64,000 nt of DNA from Ashinkailepas kermadecensis (taxonomy: Eukaryota; Arthropoda; Thecostraca; Neolepadidae), in assembly GCA_034440615.1 (NCBI GenBank), contig JAOTOM010001601.1, positions 1 to 64,000 on the forward strand, written 5' to 3'. A program made the position numbers and the translations under genes. Within the stretch, counting starts at the first letter, position 1. Each line of letters begins with the position of its first letter. This document shows positions 50,001 through 61,084 of the stretch, in pieces. The notes beneath the pieces were generated by a model, which was not told the DNA's origin, did not search any database, and saw only the letters and a program-made list of their open reading frames with translations.

Positions 50001-50635
50001 GCTTTGACTTGATAGTCAGCCAGGGACCCTCCATACAAACAGCTTCTGTCTGCTGTTGTTAAGAAGATAAGAAGGTTATCGAGTTAAGAATATATAATAT
50101 AAGGTCACTGTGTTAAGTATATGTTGATATGAAGTGCAACAACGCTCAAATACGCATAAGACGAGTATCTGTAATCATCCAACTGCATCAACTACTGGAA
50201 AATTTTCCTCGACTACGCAACGTCGTCAAGTGGAGGATGCCTGCTATCGTTGAGCTGATTTAAATATGCCAGCTGCTCGCAGCAACCTTGGCATGGAGCC
50301 GCTCGGTGAATCCTCCCGCTGGCTGCGTCGCCAAGACGAGCTCGGTTTGCCGTTTGAATCAGGCCTTATCTTCCAGGGCTCTCTTTCCTCTGATCTCTAT
50401 AATTACAAGCAATCAACTTAGCATATATTCATTTGAAACCCTTATCTCCACTGCGATGTGCTTGGCATTCGAATGACGAGTGTGCTGCGAATCTGAACAG
50501 CGGTGGGAGACATTGCGTTGCCGATGCGGGGAATCGGCTTTTGACCTGCCACACGGGTGCTCTTCGGGGTTTATTCCTTCTGTCTATCTGCTCCTGAGCG
50601 CAGACGACTATTTAATTACGCAAACCAAGCATTAC
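47023..50635. other. Anonymous sequence, 3.6 kb
   Basis: No gene is supported. The minus-strand frame at 47957-48241 and the overlapping frames at 49.4-50.0 kb show no domain. CCTCTTG...ATGATGGCTTCGTTC is duplicated near 48341-48375 and 48404-48429. Confidence 0.35.
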
Positions 50636-51350
50636 AAAACGCGACGGGACCAACACTTGCGACAACCACCGATCGTACTTACCACACTTCGCTTGTTAAA
50701 CCTCAATTACCGCATCTCACCTACCACATCTCGCCTACCACATCTCGCCTGTAAAACCTAAACTACCGCATCTTATCTGTCAGACCTCAACCACCACATC
50801 TCACGTACCACATCTCGCCTACTAAACCTCAACTTTATCACATTTCACTTATCATATATCACTTACCACATCTTGCGTGTCAAACGCCAACTGCCACCTT
50901 TCACGTACCACATCTCGCCTGTTAAACCTTAACTATCGCATTTCACCTACCACATCTTGCCTACCACATTTTGCCTGTTAAATCTTAAATACCGCATCTC
51001 ACCTACCATATCTGGCCTACCACATCTCGCCTGTCAAACCTCAACCAACACATTTCACCTACCATATCTCACTTACCACAGCTCGCCTATCATACATTAG
51101 CTTTCATCTCTCACCTACCACATCTTGCCTGTCAAACCTCAACTACCACATCTCACCTACCACATCTCATCTACCACATCTCACCTACCACATCTCACCT
51201 ACCACATCTCACCTACCACATCTCACCTACCACATCTCACCCACCACATCTTATCTGTCAAACCTCAACTTTTGCCTCTCACCTACATCTTGCTTGTCAA
51301 ACCTCAACTACCGCATTTCACCTACCACATCTCACCGATCACATCTCACC
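50636..51350 (+). repeat. 14-bp repeat (CCTACCACATCTCA)n with longer variant blocks
   Basis: The cleanest units, about eight copies of CCTACCACATCTCA, lie at 51147-51250. The rest mixes CCTGTCAAACCTCAACTACC blocks with diverged CTACCACATCTCG units. Homogeneous centre and diverged edges suggest recent central expansion. Confidence 0.85.
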
Positions 51351-52587
51351 TTCAACGTGTGATGAAACGATATAATCTATATCTGAGAAATATTGTCGAT
51401 TTGTACATTCATTCTTGTACAGTGGGATTCAAAGTAATTAAACAGGTGTCTTTGATAACCTAGATGATTACAAGTTGTAGCAGAAATAAATTGTGTGAAG
51501 AAACGCCACGCCGCGGCATGAATATGTGATCCTCAGCTGAGCTGAAGTAAGAACTCTATGAACATGCATGTTGTCGGACAGTGTCATCACGGAGGTGGGC
51601 CAAAATTGTCCAGAATTCTTCCCTCTTTGGCATTGCATTTCCGAAGATCCCAAGTTCGCAGCTAAATGCTGCTAACTCCCATTGAAGCGGTGCATTCCCA
51701 CGTGACCATGTACGCAGCACGCACCACATCACGTATATCTGGGATCCTACGCTTCTACGGCGCGCTGTAGCCGATGTGCCGAGGTTTTCGGACTGTCTCC
51801 AGGCTGGTAGCATGGCCAAATTGTCAGGGGGCACCAGCCCTTTCTGACTCGATTTTACCCAATGCACACCCATAGGCGTAATGCTCAAATAATCGGGGCT
51901 GGGATGGGGTCGAGGGATACCCACAGTGTCCCAGAATGGCTGCGGGCCTGGCTGGGATAAATCTTTCCCGGGCCAAATTTGCATATGTATTTGCACGCAA
52001 TAGTCTGCAAAAGGTTCCCTGTTTATGCATCCAGTGCTATTTTCCGGGATTGTGAATGCCCTGTTGTCGAAGTGCCCCACCATCCCCGATGAAAAATCGA
52101 AGAAAAATGCACTGCCGTAGCGTCAATGTAAAGCTCATTCAAACTTCGGGCGCCCCTGCCCCTCACACGTGGTTCCTACGTCCACGTCCTCTAGAGTACG
52201 CTGCTGCGGTTCTCGGGTTACAACTCCTCACAATATCGTAAGCCGCTGCAGCACAGATTCAAAGAACATTATAAATCATGAAGCCGATGTGCGTGAATGA
52301 GTTTGTTGGACAATACCACTGGGTTGAGGGCAGATAACAATGTATTCTGATTTTGTTTTGCTGATCCACTGACGTGAATGCTTCCTTTATATATCGTTTC
52401 TTATTGTATTTGTACTATTGTGTTATTTCGTCGTGGCCATATTCTCATCAAAGTTGTTGAAACCAAGGCCCTCGTAGCCTGGTAGGATCAGGTAGAACCA
52501 GTAGCTATAGATTAACACAATACGTTCAACATATGATATCAAATATCACTATGCGTAAGCATAGAAAGACAGTGATCAACGTCGTTA
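51351..52587. other. Anonymous sequence
   Basis: A minus-strand frame of 175 codons (51556-52083) has ordinary composition but no motif I recognise and no exon support. Nothing else is seen. Confidence 0.35.
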
Positions 52588-53367
52588 ATTCATCGGACTC
52601 ACTCTGGGCAAAGCGAAAAATAATTCAGCGAGCACTTCATCCTTTAATGGCAGGTCCTCTCGTGACCTAAATGGGACAAAACGTAAAATCCAGCTAGCAA
52701 GTCAGTCACGTGAGACAACCTGAACTTGGGCTGCTGTCAATGACATGGAGCAGGAGCAACACAGACTGGATGAGAGAAAACCGACAATAATACGCTCACC
52801 ACACACAATCGCACCCAAATACCTAACTGGGATTAACTTAGCGTTAGTGGTGGTTTCTGGTTTTCTTTGGCAGAACACTGTCCCATATTGGGTTTAATTT
52901 GAACTTCCCGACACCCTGGTTGAGCGAAGGATTGTTTATCCTGATTTCGATCGCCTCCCTCACCACGCGGCGATACTACCGTTTTTCAACAGCTAGTGCA
53001 GCCGCCTGGAAGGGATCGAAATCGCCGGGAGGGAAAGAGTCGCCACGTCAATATTTGAGCACATCATGAAATAGTGTTCTGCCAAAGAATACCAGAAACC
53101 ACCACTAATACTGAGTTCAGCCAAGTTAGGTATTGTGTGTGATGAGCGTATTATTGTCGATTTTCTCTCATCTTGTCTGTGTTGCTGTTTCTTCCTGTCA
53201 CTGGTAGCGACCCACATTCGGGTTTTCTCACGTTACTAACTTTCTCGCTGGGTTTCATGCTTTGTCACATTTAACTCATTGCCCTCTAGAAGGCCTATCA
53301 ATAAAGGTAAAAGTCCAGCCTGAAATATTATTTAGTTTTACTCAGAGTGAGTCCGATTAATGAAGCA
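52588..53367. mobile_element. Foldback element: two inverted arms of about 300 bp
   Basis: The left arm (about 52596-52890) and right arm (about 53060-53358) are inverted copies of each other. Both read, outside to inside: CGGACTCACTCTG; AGCAACACAGAC; GATGAGAGAAAA(C/T)CGACAATA, ATACGCTCA; CCTAACT(G/T)G; and TAGTGGTGGTTTCTGG followed by TTCTTTGGCAGAACACT. Match is good in the inner half and weaker with small indels in the outer half. A central spacer of about 170 bp separates the arms. TTAA precedes the left arm (52589-52592) and follows the right arm near 53355, but without CCY ends. No coding capacity. It could be a foldback or MITE-type transposon, or an inverted duplication. Confidence 0.6.
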
Positions 53368-53953
53368 GTTCGATCATCAATATCTACCTAGGGTAGTATC
53401 TAGGGTAGAAATTTGCTTTCACATCTACATGCAAAAACACTAACTACACAGATGTATGTTCACGGGGAGCTAGATTAGCATGTTCTTCTCTCAAAAAGAA
53501 CAAAAGGCTGTTCGACCGACATTACCCAAAGTTCTCAAGAGTTTGGCCTGGATTCCAACATCCAATATCGGAGCCGATGTCTCAGGATATTTGAACATTT
53601 TCAAAGGTGTGGCAGCACTGTCCTGGGGAACTGATTTACGTTCCGTTTGGGTTCGCGACGAGACTTCAACTCAGCCCGAGTTTCCGGTAACGTCTGGTGC
53701 TACCCGGCGCCCCACAGCACCACCACAGGCCGCCAGCTGCCTGATGCGATAATGGCCTCCACGTTCAATGTCTAATGGCGCACGACATCACGCATAATCA
53801 CTGATACGTCAAGCTAAGTGTCATAATGGTGATAAATCCGGTATCATTACGCTGCATACTGTCGTTCATGGAAACCCCAGTACTTAGTGTAAAACACCCA
53901 TACGCCCCTACAACATACAAAAGAATACACACGTACATGCATGAATGCATAGA

Positions 53954-53954
<1 letters not shown>
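53368..53954. other. Anonymous sequence
   Basis: Nothing recognised; one 90-codon plus-strand frame (53480-53752) lacks motifs. Confidence 0.4.
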
Positions 53955-54024
<70 letters not shown>

Positions 54025-54047
54025 TTATATATATATATTTATATATG
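53955..54047. repeat. (CA)n(TA)n compound microsatellite
   Basis: About 27 CA units are followed by interrupted TATATATT units. Confidence 0.95.
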
Positions 54048-54361
54048 GATGTTTATTTATTCCCTCCTTATTTGTGTATCTGTGTGTGGGTACGTATGCA
54101 CTTGTGGGTGCCTTAGTGTGTGTGCTGCACCTATTTTATGATTATGATGTGATATTATGATAATGATTACTTGAAGGTGTTTGCATATGAGCACATCATA
54201 GTGGTTTGCAACATGTTGATTATCCTAGTGATTATCCCTGTTGATTATCCTGATGAACGTCCGGCATATATCTGCAGATGGGCAGGTAGGAGGTATGCAG
54301 AAGGTAGCATGTTTGCGTTTCCAATTTGACAACCACTCAGTGAATTTGACCTGACGACCCG
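54048..54361. other. Anonymous spacer
   Basis: GATTATCCT is repeated three times near 54218-54252. No gene. Confidence 0.4.
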
Positions 54362-54575
54362 TCAAAGTGTGAAGCGTATCATGGTGTCGGACCAGATGGT
54401 CGGTGGTGGGCAGTACCATGCCGTCAGGGTGGGCCAGACGGTCGGTGGTGGGCAGTACCAGGCCGTCAGGGTGGGCCAGACGGTCGGTGGTGTACAGTAC
54501 CAGGGCTTCTGGGCGGACCAGACCATTGGTGGCGGGTAGTACCAGGCCGTCAAGTCAGGCCAGATGGCAGGCAGC
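54362..54575 (+). repeat. 42-bp minisatellite, about 4.5 units
   Basis: GGTCGGTGGTGGGCAGTACC occurs at 54398, 54440 and 54482 (variant GGTGTACAG), with GGCCGTCAGGGTGGGCCAGA between. Further diverged units follow to 54575. It lies directly before copy A of the duplicated segment. Confidence 0.9.
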
Positions 54576-54639
54576 GGGAGGCCGGGCGAATACCCGATGG
54601 GCGGGCTGGCGCTTTGCCGGGAATTGGGGGTAGCTGCAG

Positions 54640-55795
54640 ACCTTACAACTCTAGCATCATGTGCATGCGATACTGGTACCCCAGAAGCATGCGTCGGATA
54701 GTTCGCACGGCACCGGTAGGTCAAATTTGAGCTCAGATGTGACCGCGAGTTCATGTCTCTTTCTGACTGGACCTGGTCTGAAGTTTCAAAGAACGGTTTG
54801 TGTGATATTGGTCTGCAGGATATAGACAAAATTGCATACCAGAACTGTGAAAGTTGTTGCGGTCTTCTTATTTCATTCCATTGACTTTGGCTGAGGTCTT
54901 TGCATCTGGTCCAGGTTGCCAATGTTATGACATAAGCGAATCATTGTTACTGATACCCCTATTGCCGTAATATCACTATCCCGCCACCTCGAAATTTCGT
55001 TGATATTGCCTTCATAATTTTAAAGGATAATTCGCGATCCATTATGCCTGCCATTTGAAGGGCTCTACAATATCATGTGCCGACGTCCTTTTACCCAGAC
55101 TGATCCGTGCTGGGTCGATGCTGTTATTGGGTATGTGACTGCACCCTGGAGTTCAGAATGATGAAACTCTGTGCAGCCCATCCGAGCGAATTTCTAGATG
55201 TCGTGCAATCTCATGCCAGGGTGTATCATTTATAATATATATTTATATCATTAACACCGGAAATGGCCTTACATCACGACGAACCACAGCAGTTCAGCTA
55301 CCACACCACTGTAGCAGACCACTGTAGCAGACCGCTGTAGCAGACCATTTTAGCAGGCCACTGTAGCACAATAGTAGCACACCACGGTAGCAGACCTCTG
55401 TGCCAGGTCACTGCAACATATCGCTACACCAGGTCACTGCAACAGACCACTGTAGCACACCACAATTGTATAAAACCACTGTAGCAGACTACTGTGCTAG
55501 ACCACTGAACCAGACCAATGTAGCACACCACCACTGTATCAGACCACTCTACCGAACCTCAGTAACACTGCCATAGCCCCAGAAAGGTAACTCAAGTTTG
55601 GTCTACATCGTGCAGTATTCCGTTATCGTGCCGCCTGATATCTGCGCAACGTATGTATCGACTTCATTCGTTCAAAGGGTAGTAGGCATATCAGGAAGCT
55701 TATTCCGCGTAAATAATGGTAAATTATCGCAAAGTGATGATCTTGCTGACGTATTAGTCACCGGTGACCTGATAAATCATGATTCGCTAAGTCGT
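54640..55795 (+). repeat. Duplicated segment, copy A (empty site)
   Basis: This segment corresponds by eye to copy B, which is 57.19-57.41 plus 61.09-62.19 plus 62.81-63.0 kb. Shared landmarks in order are: ATAGTTCGCACGGCAC; CAGAACTGTGAAAG; ATTGACTT; CCAATGTTATG; CCACTATC; TGCTGTTAT; GGTATGTGACT; AGTTCAGCTACCACACCACT; GCCATAGCCCCAG; GCAGTATTCCG; and GTAAATAATGGTAAAT. The target triplet that is duplicated around the transposon in copy B appears here once, as TTG at 54887-54889. A 13-bp array (55303-55575) lies inside. No gene is recognised in the unit. Confidence 0.75.
55303..55575 (+). repeat. 13-bp repeat (GTAGCAGACCACT)n in copy A
   Basis: About 18 degenerate copies of GTAGCAGACCACT. The same array, longer, occurs at the equivalent place of copy B (61.51-62.14 kb). 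Confidence 0.9.
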
Positions 55796-56283
<488 letters not shown>

Positions 56284-56810
56284 AGCTTGTTATATCTGGG
56301 TGATTGCTTTGTACGATTCTATATGACGTATTCCAACATATTTTTTTGCAATTCGTCATGACGTTTTGCTTTGCTTCAGTGTCAGGAATTCAAATGATGA
56401 AATTATGTCCGACGCTGAATCTGTATGCAGACAGCCTCTCAAGCGGGGTCCAGCATTGGAGCCCATGCGTCAGGGATCTACGTGTTTATGAGCGCCATCA
56501 CTCTCTCGTAATAGCGTGGGAATTTCCGTGGCGACCGGACACAACCACGGGATCTAACGACCACGTTAAAGGTCTCTCATCGAGCCGCGCCCAGTGGGTG
56601 GCAGTTCAGGAGCGTCAACAGCTGTTCAGAGGCATTTGCTGCAGGTCAGGAGCGGAACCAGCAGTTCAAGGGCAATGTCGGCAGTTCAGGAGCGGCGATG
56701 GACAGCTCGGGAGAGGTGGCAGCTATTAAGAAGCAATGGTGACGCTTGAACGGCAACAGCTATTCAGCAGCATTGGTGATACTTGAGCGGCGGTGAATAG
56801 TTCAGGAATG
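56284..56810. other. Anonymous spacer
   Basis: AGCNGCAGTTCAGGAGC-like words begin near 56600 and merge into the 21-bp array. No gene. Confidence 0.4.
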
Positions 56811-57195
56811 ACAGAGAGCTGGTGCGGCAGAGTGGTGGTGGACAGTCGAGGAGCGGCGGTGGACAGTCGAGGGCGGCGGTGGATAGCCGAGGAGCGGTCG
56901 TGGACAGTCGAGGAGCGGTCGTGGACAGTCGTGGAGCGGCGGTGGATAGTCGAGGAGCGGCGGTGAACAGTCGAAGAACGGCGGTGGACAGTCGAGGAGC
57001 GGTCGTGGGCAGTCGAGGAGCGGCGGTGGACAGTCGAGGAGCGGCGGTGGACAGTCGAGGAGCAGCGGTGGACAGTCGAGGAGCAGCGGTGGACAGTCGA
57101 GTAACGGCGGTGGACAGTCGAGGAGCGGTCGTGGACGGTCGAGAATTGGTGGTGGACAACCTAGGAGCGGTGGTAGACAATTCAAGAATGACGGA
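56811..57195 (+). repeat. 21-bp minisatellite (GAGGAGCGGCGGTGGACAGTC)n, upstream of copy B
   Basis: About 17 units of a 21-mer. It is preceded by GTTCAGGAATGACAGAGAG and ends in AATTCAAGAATGACGGATGG, a junction phrase that also occurs inside and at the end of the related array at 63.3-63.9 kb. Both strands are open because the period is a multiple of 3. Confidence 0.9.
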
Positions 57196-57407
57196 TGGCC
57201 GGAGGTCCGATAGTTCGCACGGCACTGATAGGGCAAATTTGAACATAGGTGTGGCCGTAATTTTACGTCTTATTCGGACCGAACTTGGGCGGAAGTTCTA
57301 AAGGATGCCAGGTTTGTGTGAGATATTGGTCCGCAGGATGAAGACAATTTGCACCCCAGAACTGTGAAAGCTGTTGCGGCTTTCTTTAGTTTATTCAATT
57401 GACTTCG
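57196..57407 (+). repeat. Duplicated segment, copy B, left of the transposon
   Basis: This matches copy A at about 54.69-54.89 kb and ends in ATTGACT-TCG. TCG (57405-57407) is the left target duplication of the transposon. Confidence 0.75.
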
Positions 57408-57607
57408 TAGTCAGGTTCACTACGTTTGGATTTTAACATTCGTTGGATTTTTGTGGAGAGAATGAAACTATACATTTTTGGAAACCTTATAGTATAAGCA
57501 ATCAGAAAAACAATGTTTCCATTTTCCCCAAGCCCTATATGGCCGCCATCTTGGATTTGACAAAATGGCTGCCGTGAAAAATGTTTTCGTCAATATCGCG
57601 GCTTCTA
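57408..57607 (+). repeat. Left terminal inverted repeat of the transposon
   Basis: About 200 bp. The outer 18 bp and the inner part from about 57454 are well conserved with the right end; about 35 bp in between are diverged. The conserved inner part includes AAACTATACATTTTTGGAAA, CAATGTTTCCATTT, CTATATGGCCGCCATCTTGG and TTTTCGTCAATATC. The GCCGCCATCTTGG word is a YY1-type motif. Confidence 0.85.
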
Positions 57608-57894
57608 AATAACCTAATAAGATTTCATTTTGACAGCTAAACTACCATTTTCAGGGTCAAGGAATCCAATGCTCCTAGTTGCAGATGTTTTGAGACATTT
57701 GTTACAGCAGTTCTTGCAAATACTTACTAATTTCATAAGACAAATTGGTCATTAGGCCATACTAAGCGCCAACCACAAGGACATGTTTATCTAGTGGTCT
57801 GATTATTGTAGAAGGCCAATATTATGTATGCTTAACAGTTTACTGTACCCTACATGTAAGTTGGTGGTGGTTGCATTATAGTGGTGTTTTTTTC
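57608..57894. other. 5-prime leader region within the transposon
   Basis: This lies between the left inverted repeat and the first credible ATG. Frame 1 is open without an ATG from 57766 onwards, so an upstream exon or a lost start is possible. A pyrimidine run, GTGGTGTTTTTTTC, just before the ATG could be part of a splice acceptor. No TATA box is obvious. Confidence 0.35.
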
Positions 57895-60523
57895 ATGGAG
57901 AACTCCGGTATTGATGATGCCTGGATAGAAGCTGATGTCTATGGGTCTGCAACAACAAGGCAAATCCTGAAATGTACCCATTACAAGCGTGCTCTTCGTG
58001 CCCACACCTATGCATATGTAGCTCTCTATGAAATGGCACTGGAGGAGTTCTTCAAGGACAACCCACAACTGGAAGAGGTCTGTCTGAAGGCAACAGAAGG
58101 AGTTGAAGCTGCCTGTTCTGAGGGGAGCAAGCACACAAAAGCTGAGTCTGTGAAACAAGCAAACACCACCCTACTTGAGGCCTTGACCACTGCTGATGTC
58201 ATCACAGTTCTCCAAGAATGGGAGAAACAGAGATCCAAGAATGCAATGTTCAAAGCAATGATAAACTACCTACATCGAGTGGAAGCAATCCTGTTCTTTG
58301 TCGCTGCAACCCGGAATGCTGACCTGGAGCTTCATCTCCAAGCCGGAGAGCAGCTGAGCAAGCTCTTCTTCGCCTTTGACCGGATCAAATGCAAGCGACT
58401 CTGGCCCAGATACATCACAGACATGCATGATCTGAGGACCAATCACCCTGAAACCTGGGAAGAGCTGCAAGCAGGAAACATTGCAGTCACGAAGAATGGC
58501 ATTCCCTTTGTATCCATCGGGGCGGACCATGCATGCGAGCATCTGAACAAGCTGATGAAAATTCATTCTGGACTCGTCGGCATCTCGAACAATGCCAATG
58601 CCAGACAGAGGTTCTTCATGGTCACACCAGAACTCTCCCGTGTTGCAAAAGAGTTCAAGAGTCAGTTTGACTTGGAACCTTACAAAACCAGAGAGCATCA
58701 TGACCTTGGGCCAAGTGCTGTCAAGAAGGAGCATGATGTTATCGACAAGATCAAGGCAGCCATACTGAAACATGGAAACCCATTTGCTGCTGAAGGTGAC
58801 AAGCTGCACAATGTGATCACTCATGCCTACATCCCTGATGAGTATGTACCAACGATCTTGAATGCAGTTGTGACTGGTCAAAAGCTGTATGAAGACTACG
58901 TGTCAGAGCGAATCAATGGAGATGTCAGCCTATGGGCACCAGTAAAGAAGGAGAACAACATGATGTTCATGTCTGCAAACAAGAAAACCACAGTAAAACA
59001 CCGAGACAAGACTGTTGATCTAAAGGAGACCAAGGACTTGTATGGCAGACTGATGGTCCTGGCCATGTCCAGCAGAGACATCAACCAGAAAGAGGCCATT
59101 GGGAACCACGAATTCACTCTGACACCAAGAGCCCTTTTTGGTCCAGATGGTACAATCCTGCCATGCCTGGACAAATCGAAGTTGATCCACATCCTCAACA
59201 AGTTGCCAACAGCAGAAACTCCACAGGAAGATCAGCAGCCAGATGATGGGATGACACCACACCAGATGCTCCAAGTCGCAAGATAGCCCTGGTAGATGGA
59301 ATGGTTCTTCTGCAGAAGATGGCCAAGAAACCAGCAACCATAGTGACAGTCAAAGATCTCAGTGAATGCTTCAACGACAGGCTGATGTCCCTCACACGAG
59401 ATTATGATGAAATCATCCTTGTGTTTGACACATACAGGGATGATTCTCTGAAGAGTGCTACCAGGGATAAAATAAGGCAAGGAAGAGCACCAATCCAGTA
59501 TCAGGTCAGAGATGACACAAGCATAAAACACATCCCAATGAGCAGGTTCCTTTCACATAACAAGACGAAGGCTGACCTGACCAACTATCTTGTTGCAAGG
59601 ACTCTAGAGTACAACAGTACATCACACAAACTGGTCATCACCTCTTCTTCAGGGCATACCAGGAGCAACGAAGACTTGCTTTTCCAAGACAACAATCATG
59701 AAGAAGCAGACACACTGTTGATCTACCAGGCTGTCCTGGCATCACAGCAAAACCCACCGGATGCACAGATGGTTTTCTTCTCCACAGACACAGATGGCCT
59801 AGTGTTAGTCATAGCAAACTATGACCTCATGCTGAAGAACACGTCCATTTCCATGGCCTCTGGGGTTATGGGGATAGAGCCATAGGGGCAGAAAGAGCAA
59901 AGGCTTTGCCAGCCTTCCATGCGTTCACTGGCGCTGACAACACTGGAAGGTTCTCTCGTATAGGCAAAGCAACCTGGCTGCACGTCTACATGAAGGTAGA
60001 TAGAGATGTAATCAGTTATCTGCAGATGCTTTCAACAGAGGCAGAAGTGACCGAAACTATGTTGGCCACTCTGGCTAGTTTCGTCTGTGCAGCCTACTCC
60101 CCCAAAGGCATCTACATCAAGACCATCTCCGAACTGCGATGGCATCTCTTCTGCAAGCATATGGCAGAAAGTGACAAGCTACCTCCTACCCTTGGAGCTC
60201 TGAGACAACATGTCCTGAGAGTCCATATCCAAGCCAGAGTGTGGGGACAGGCCAGCATTGCTCTGCAGGATCCTCAGTTGGATCCCCTGCAGAATGGCTA
60301 CCACAATGAGTCCGATGGCCAGCTGAAACCAACCATGACAGATGCCCTTCCAGCTCCAAAGGCCATCATTGAGATGGATAGCTGTCAATGCAAAACAGAC
60401 TGTTCTTCTGCCAGATGTTCTTGTAGAACAAATAACTTATCTTGCACCGGTCTTTGCCAGTGCGGCAGTGAGTGTCAGAATGATGAGGACACACAGAACA
60501 AGTATGAAACTGATAATCATTGA
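57895..60523 (+). pseudogene. Transposon protein: N-terminal multicopy-family domain, FEN/XPG-like nuclease, Tesmin-type Cys cluster; broken by two frame changes
   Basis: Part 1 (57895-59286, 463 codons from ATG; frame open from 57766) has the block FFAFDR...LWPRYITDMHDL, HPETWEEL and then DHACEHLNKLMK with SGLVGISNN (58372-58600). I recognise this from uncharacterised multicopy invertebrate proteins; the D (58525) and E (58537) may belong to a transposase core. Part 2 (frame 0, about 59247-59881) and part 3 (frame 2, about 59882-60523) contain all acidic clusters of FEN1/XPG nucleases in order: VDG (59292), FDTYRDD (59424), HEEADT (59697), TDTDG (59784), then GADNTGRFSRIGK (59930), the helix-turn-helix region. 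The C-terminus has nine cysteines at 60383-60475 in a C-x-C pattern like Tesmin/TSO1 CXC domains. Frame changes lie at about 59244-59275 and 59882. No GT-AG intron explains them, so this copy is probably dead, although stop codons within the blocks are absent. Confidence 0.7.
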
Positions 60524-60892
60524 CCATCATCATCTTTGACGATGATGGTGACGATATGTAAAGACTCCTTGGTTGCCTAAAAGATTAAACCCATTTCTGT
60601 CATGAGGAGCAGGTTAGTGACCTAACCTTTCCAAACATTGTTAGTCACCTGGGGTATTTACACACCCCATATATAAAAATGTGTATAGCATTATTATTAT
60701 TATGTAAAATATACTCATTATGTTGGTTCAGGATATATCTGCACACCCTGCTGAACAGTTTGAATCCCTTGTAGCTGGTTGTTATTAATATAAAACAATA
60801 CAATAAACAGCAACAGCAACAACAACGACGACGACGGCAACGGCTACGGCAACAACAGCAACAACAACGGCAACAACAACAACAATGGCAAC
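60524..60892. other. 3-prime region of the transposon
   Basis: AGTCACCTGGGGTATTTACA at 60643, followed by CACCCC, resembles the terminus of the 32.2-kb element (AGTCACTGGGGTATTTTCAC) and may be an inserted fragment. A (CAA/CAG/CGA)n trinucleotide tract lies at 60808-60888. A candidate polyadenylation signal AATAAA lies near 60801. Confidence 0.4.
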
Positions 60893-61084
60893 TTTAGAAG
60901 CTGAGATATTGACGAAAACTTTTTTACGGCAGCCATTTTGTAAAATCCAAGATGGCGGCCATATAGGTATGAGGGCAAATGGAAACATTGTTTTTCTGAA
61001 TGCATATACAATAAAGTTTCCAAAAATGTATAGTTTTGATACTCTCCACACAAATCTGGCGAAATTACATAGTGAACCTGACTA
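60893..61084 (-). repeat. Right terminal inverted repeat of the transposon
   Basis: Inverted copy of 57408-57607: CCAAGATGGCGGCCATATAG (60949-60968), AAATGGAAACATTG, CCAAAAATGTATAGTTT and AGTGAACCTGACTA at the end. It is slightly shorter than the left copy. Confidence 0.85.

Larger units (their letters stand above)
57408..61084 (+). mobile_element. Academ-like DNA transposon with long inverted repeats and 3-bp target duplication
   Basis: The element is 3,677 bp long. Its ends are inverted copies: the left begins TAGTCAGGTTCACTACGT; the right, on the other strand, begins TAGTCAGGTTCACTATGT. The 3-bp flanks are TCG on both sides (57405-57407 and 61085-61087). Removing the element plus one TCG restores the uninterrupted sequence of copy A, which fixes both boundaries. 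It carries a single decayed gene (57895-60523) with a FEN/XPG-type nuclease and a cysteine cluster. Academ elements are described with 3-4 bp duplications, XPG-like nuclease and a Cys8 zinc finger, which fits. The helicase present in some Academ proteins is not seen here. The superfamily call is inference from architecture. Confidence 0.75.

Noticed and set aside
57895..60523. Reading the transposon gene as three separate genes or an intron-containing host gene
   Set aside because: The conserved blocks run continuously across both frame changes, no GT-AG pair fits, and the gene lies between inverted repeats with a target duplication.
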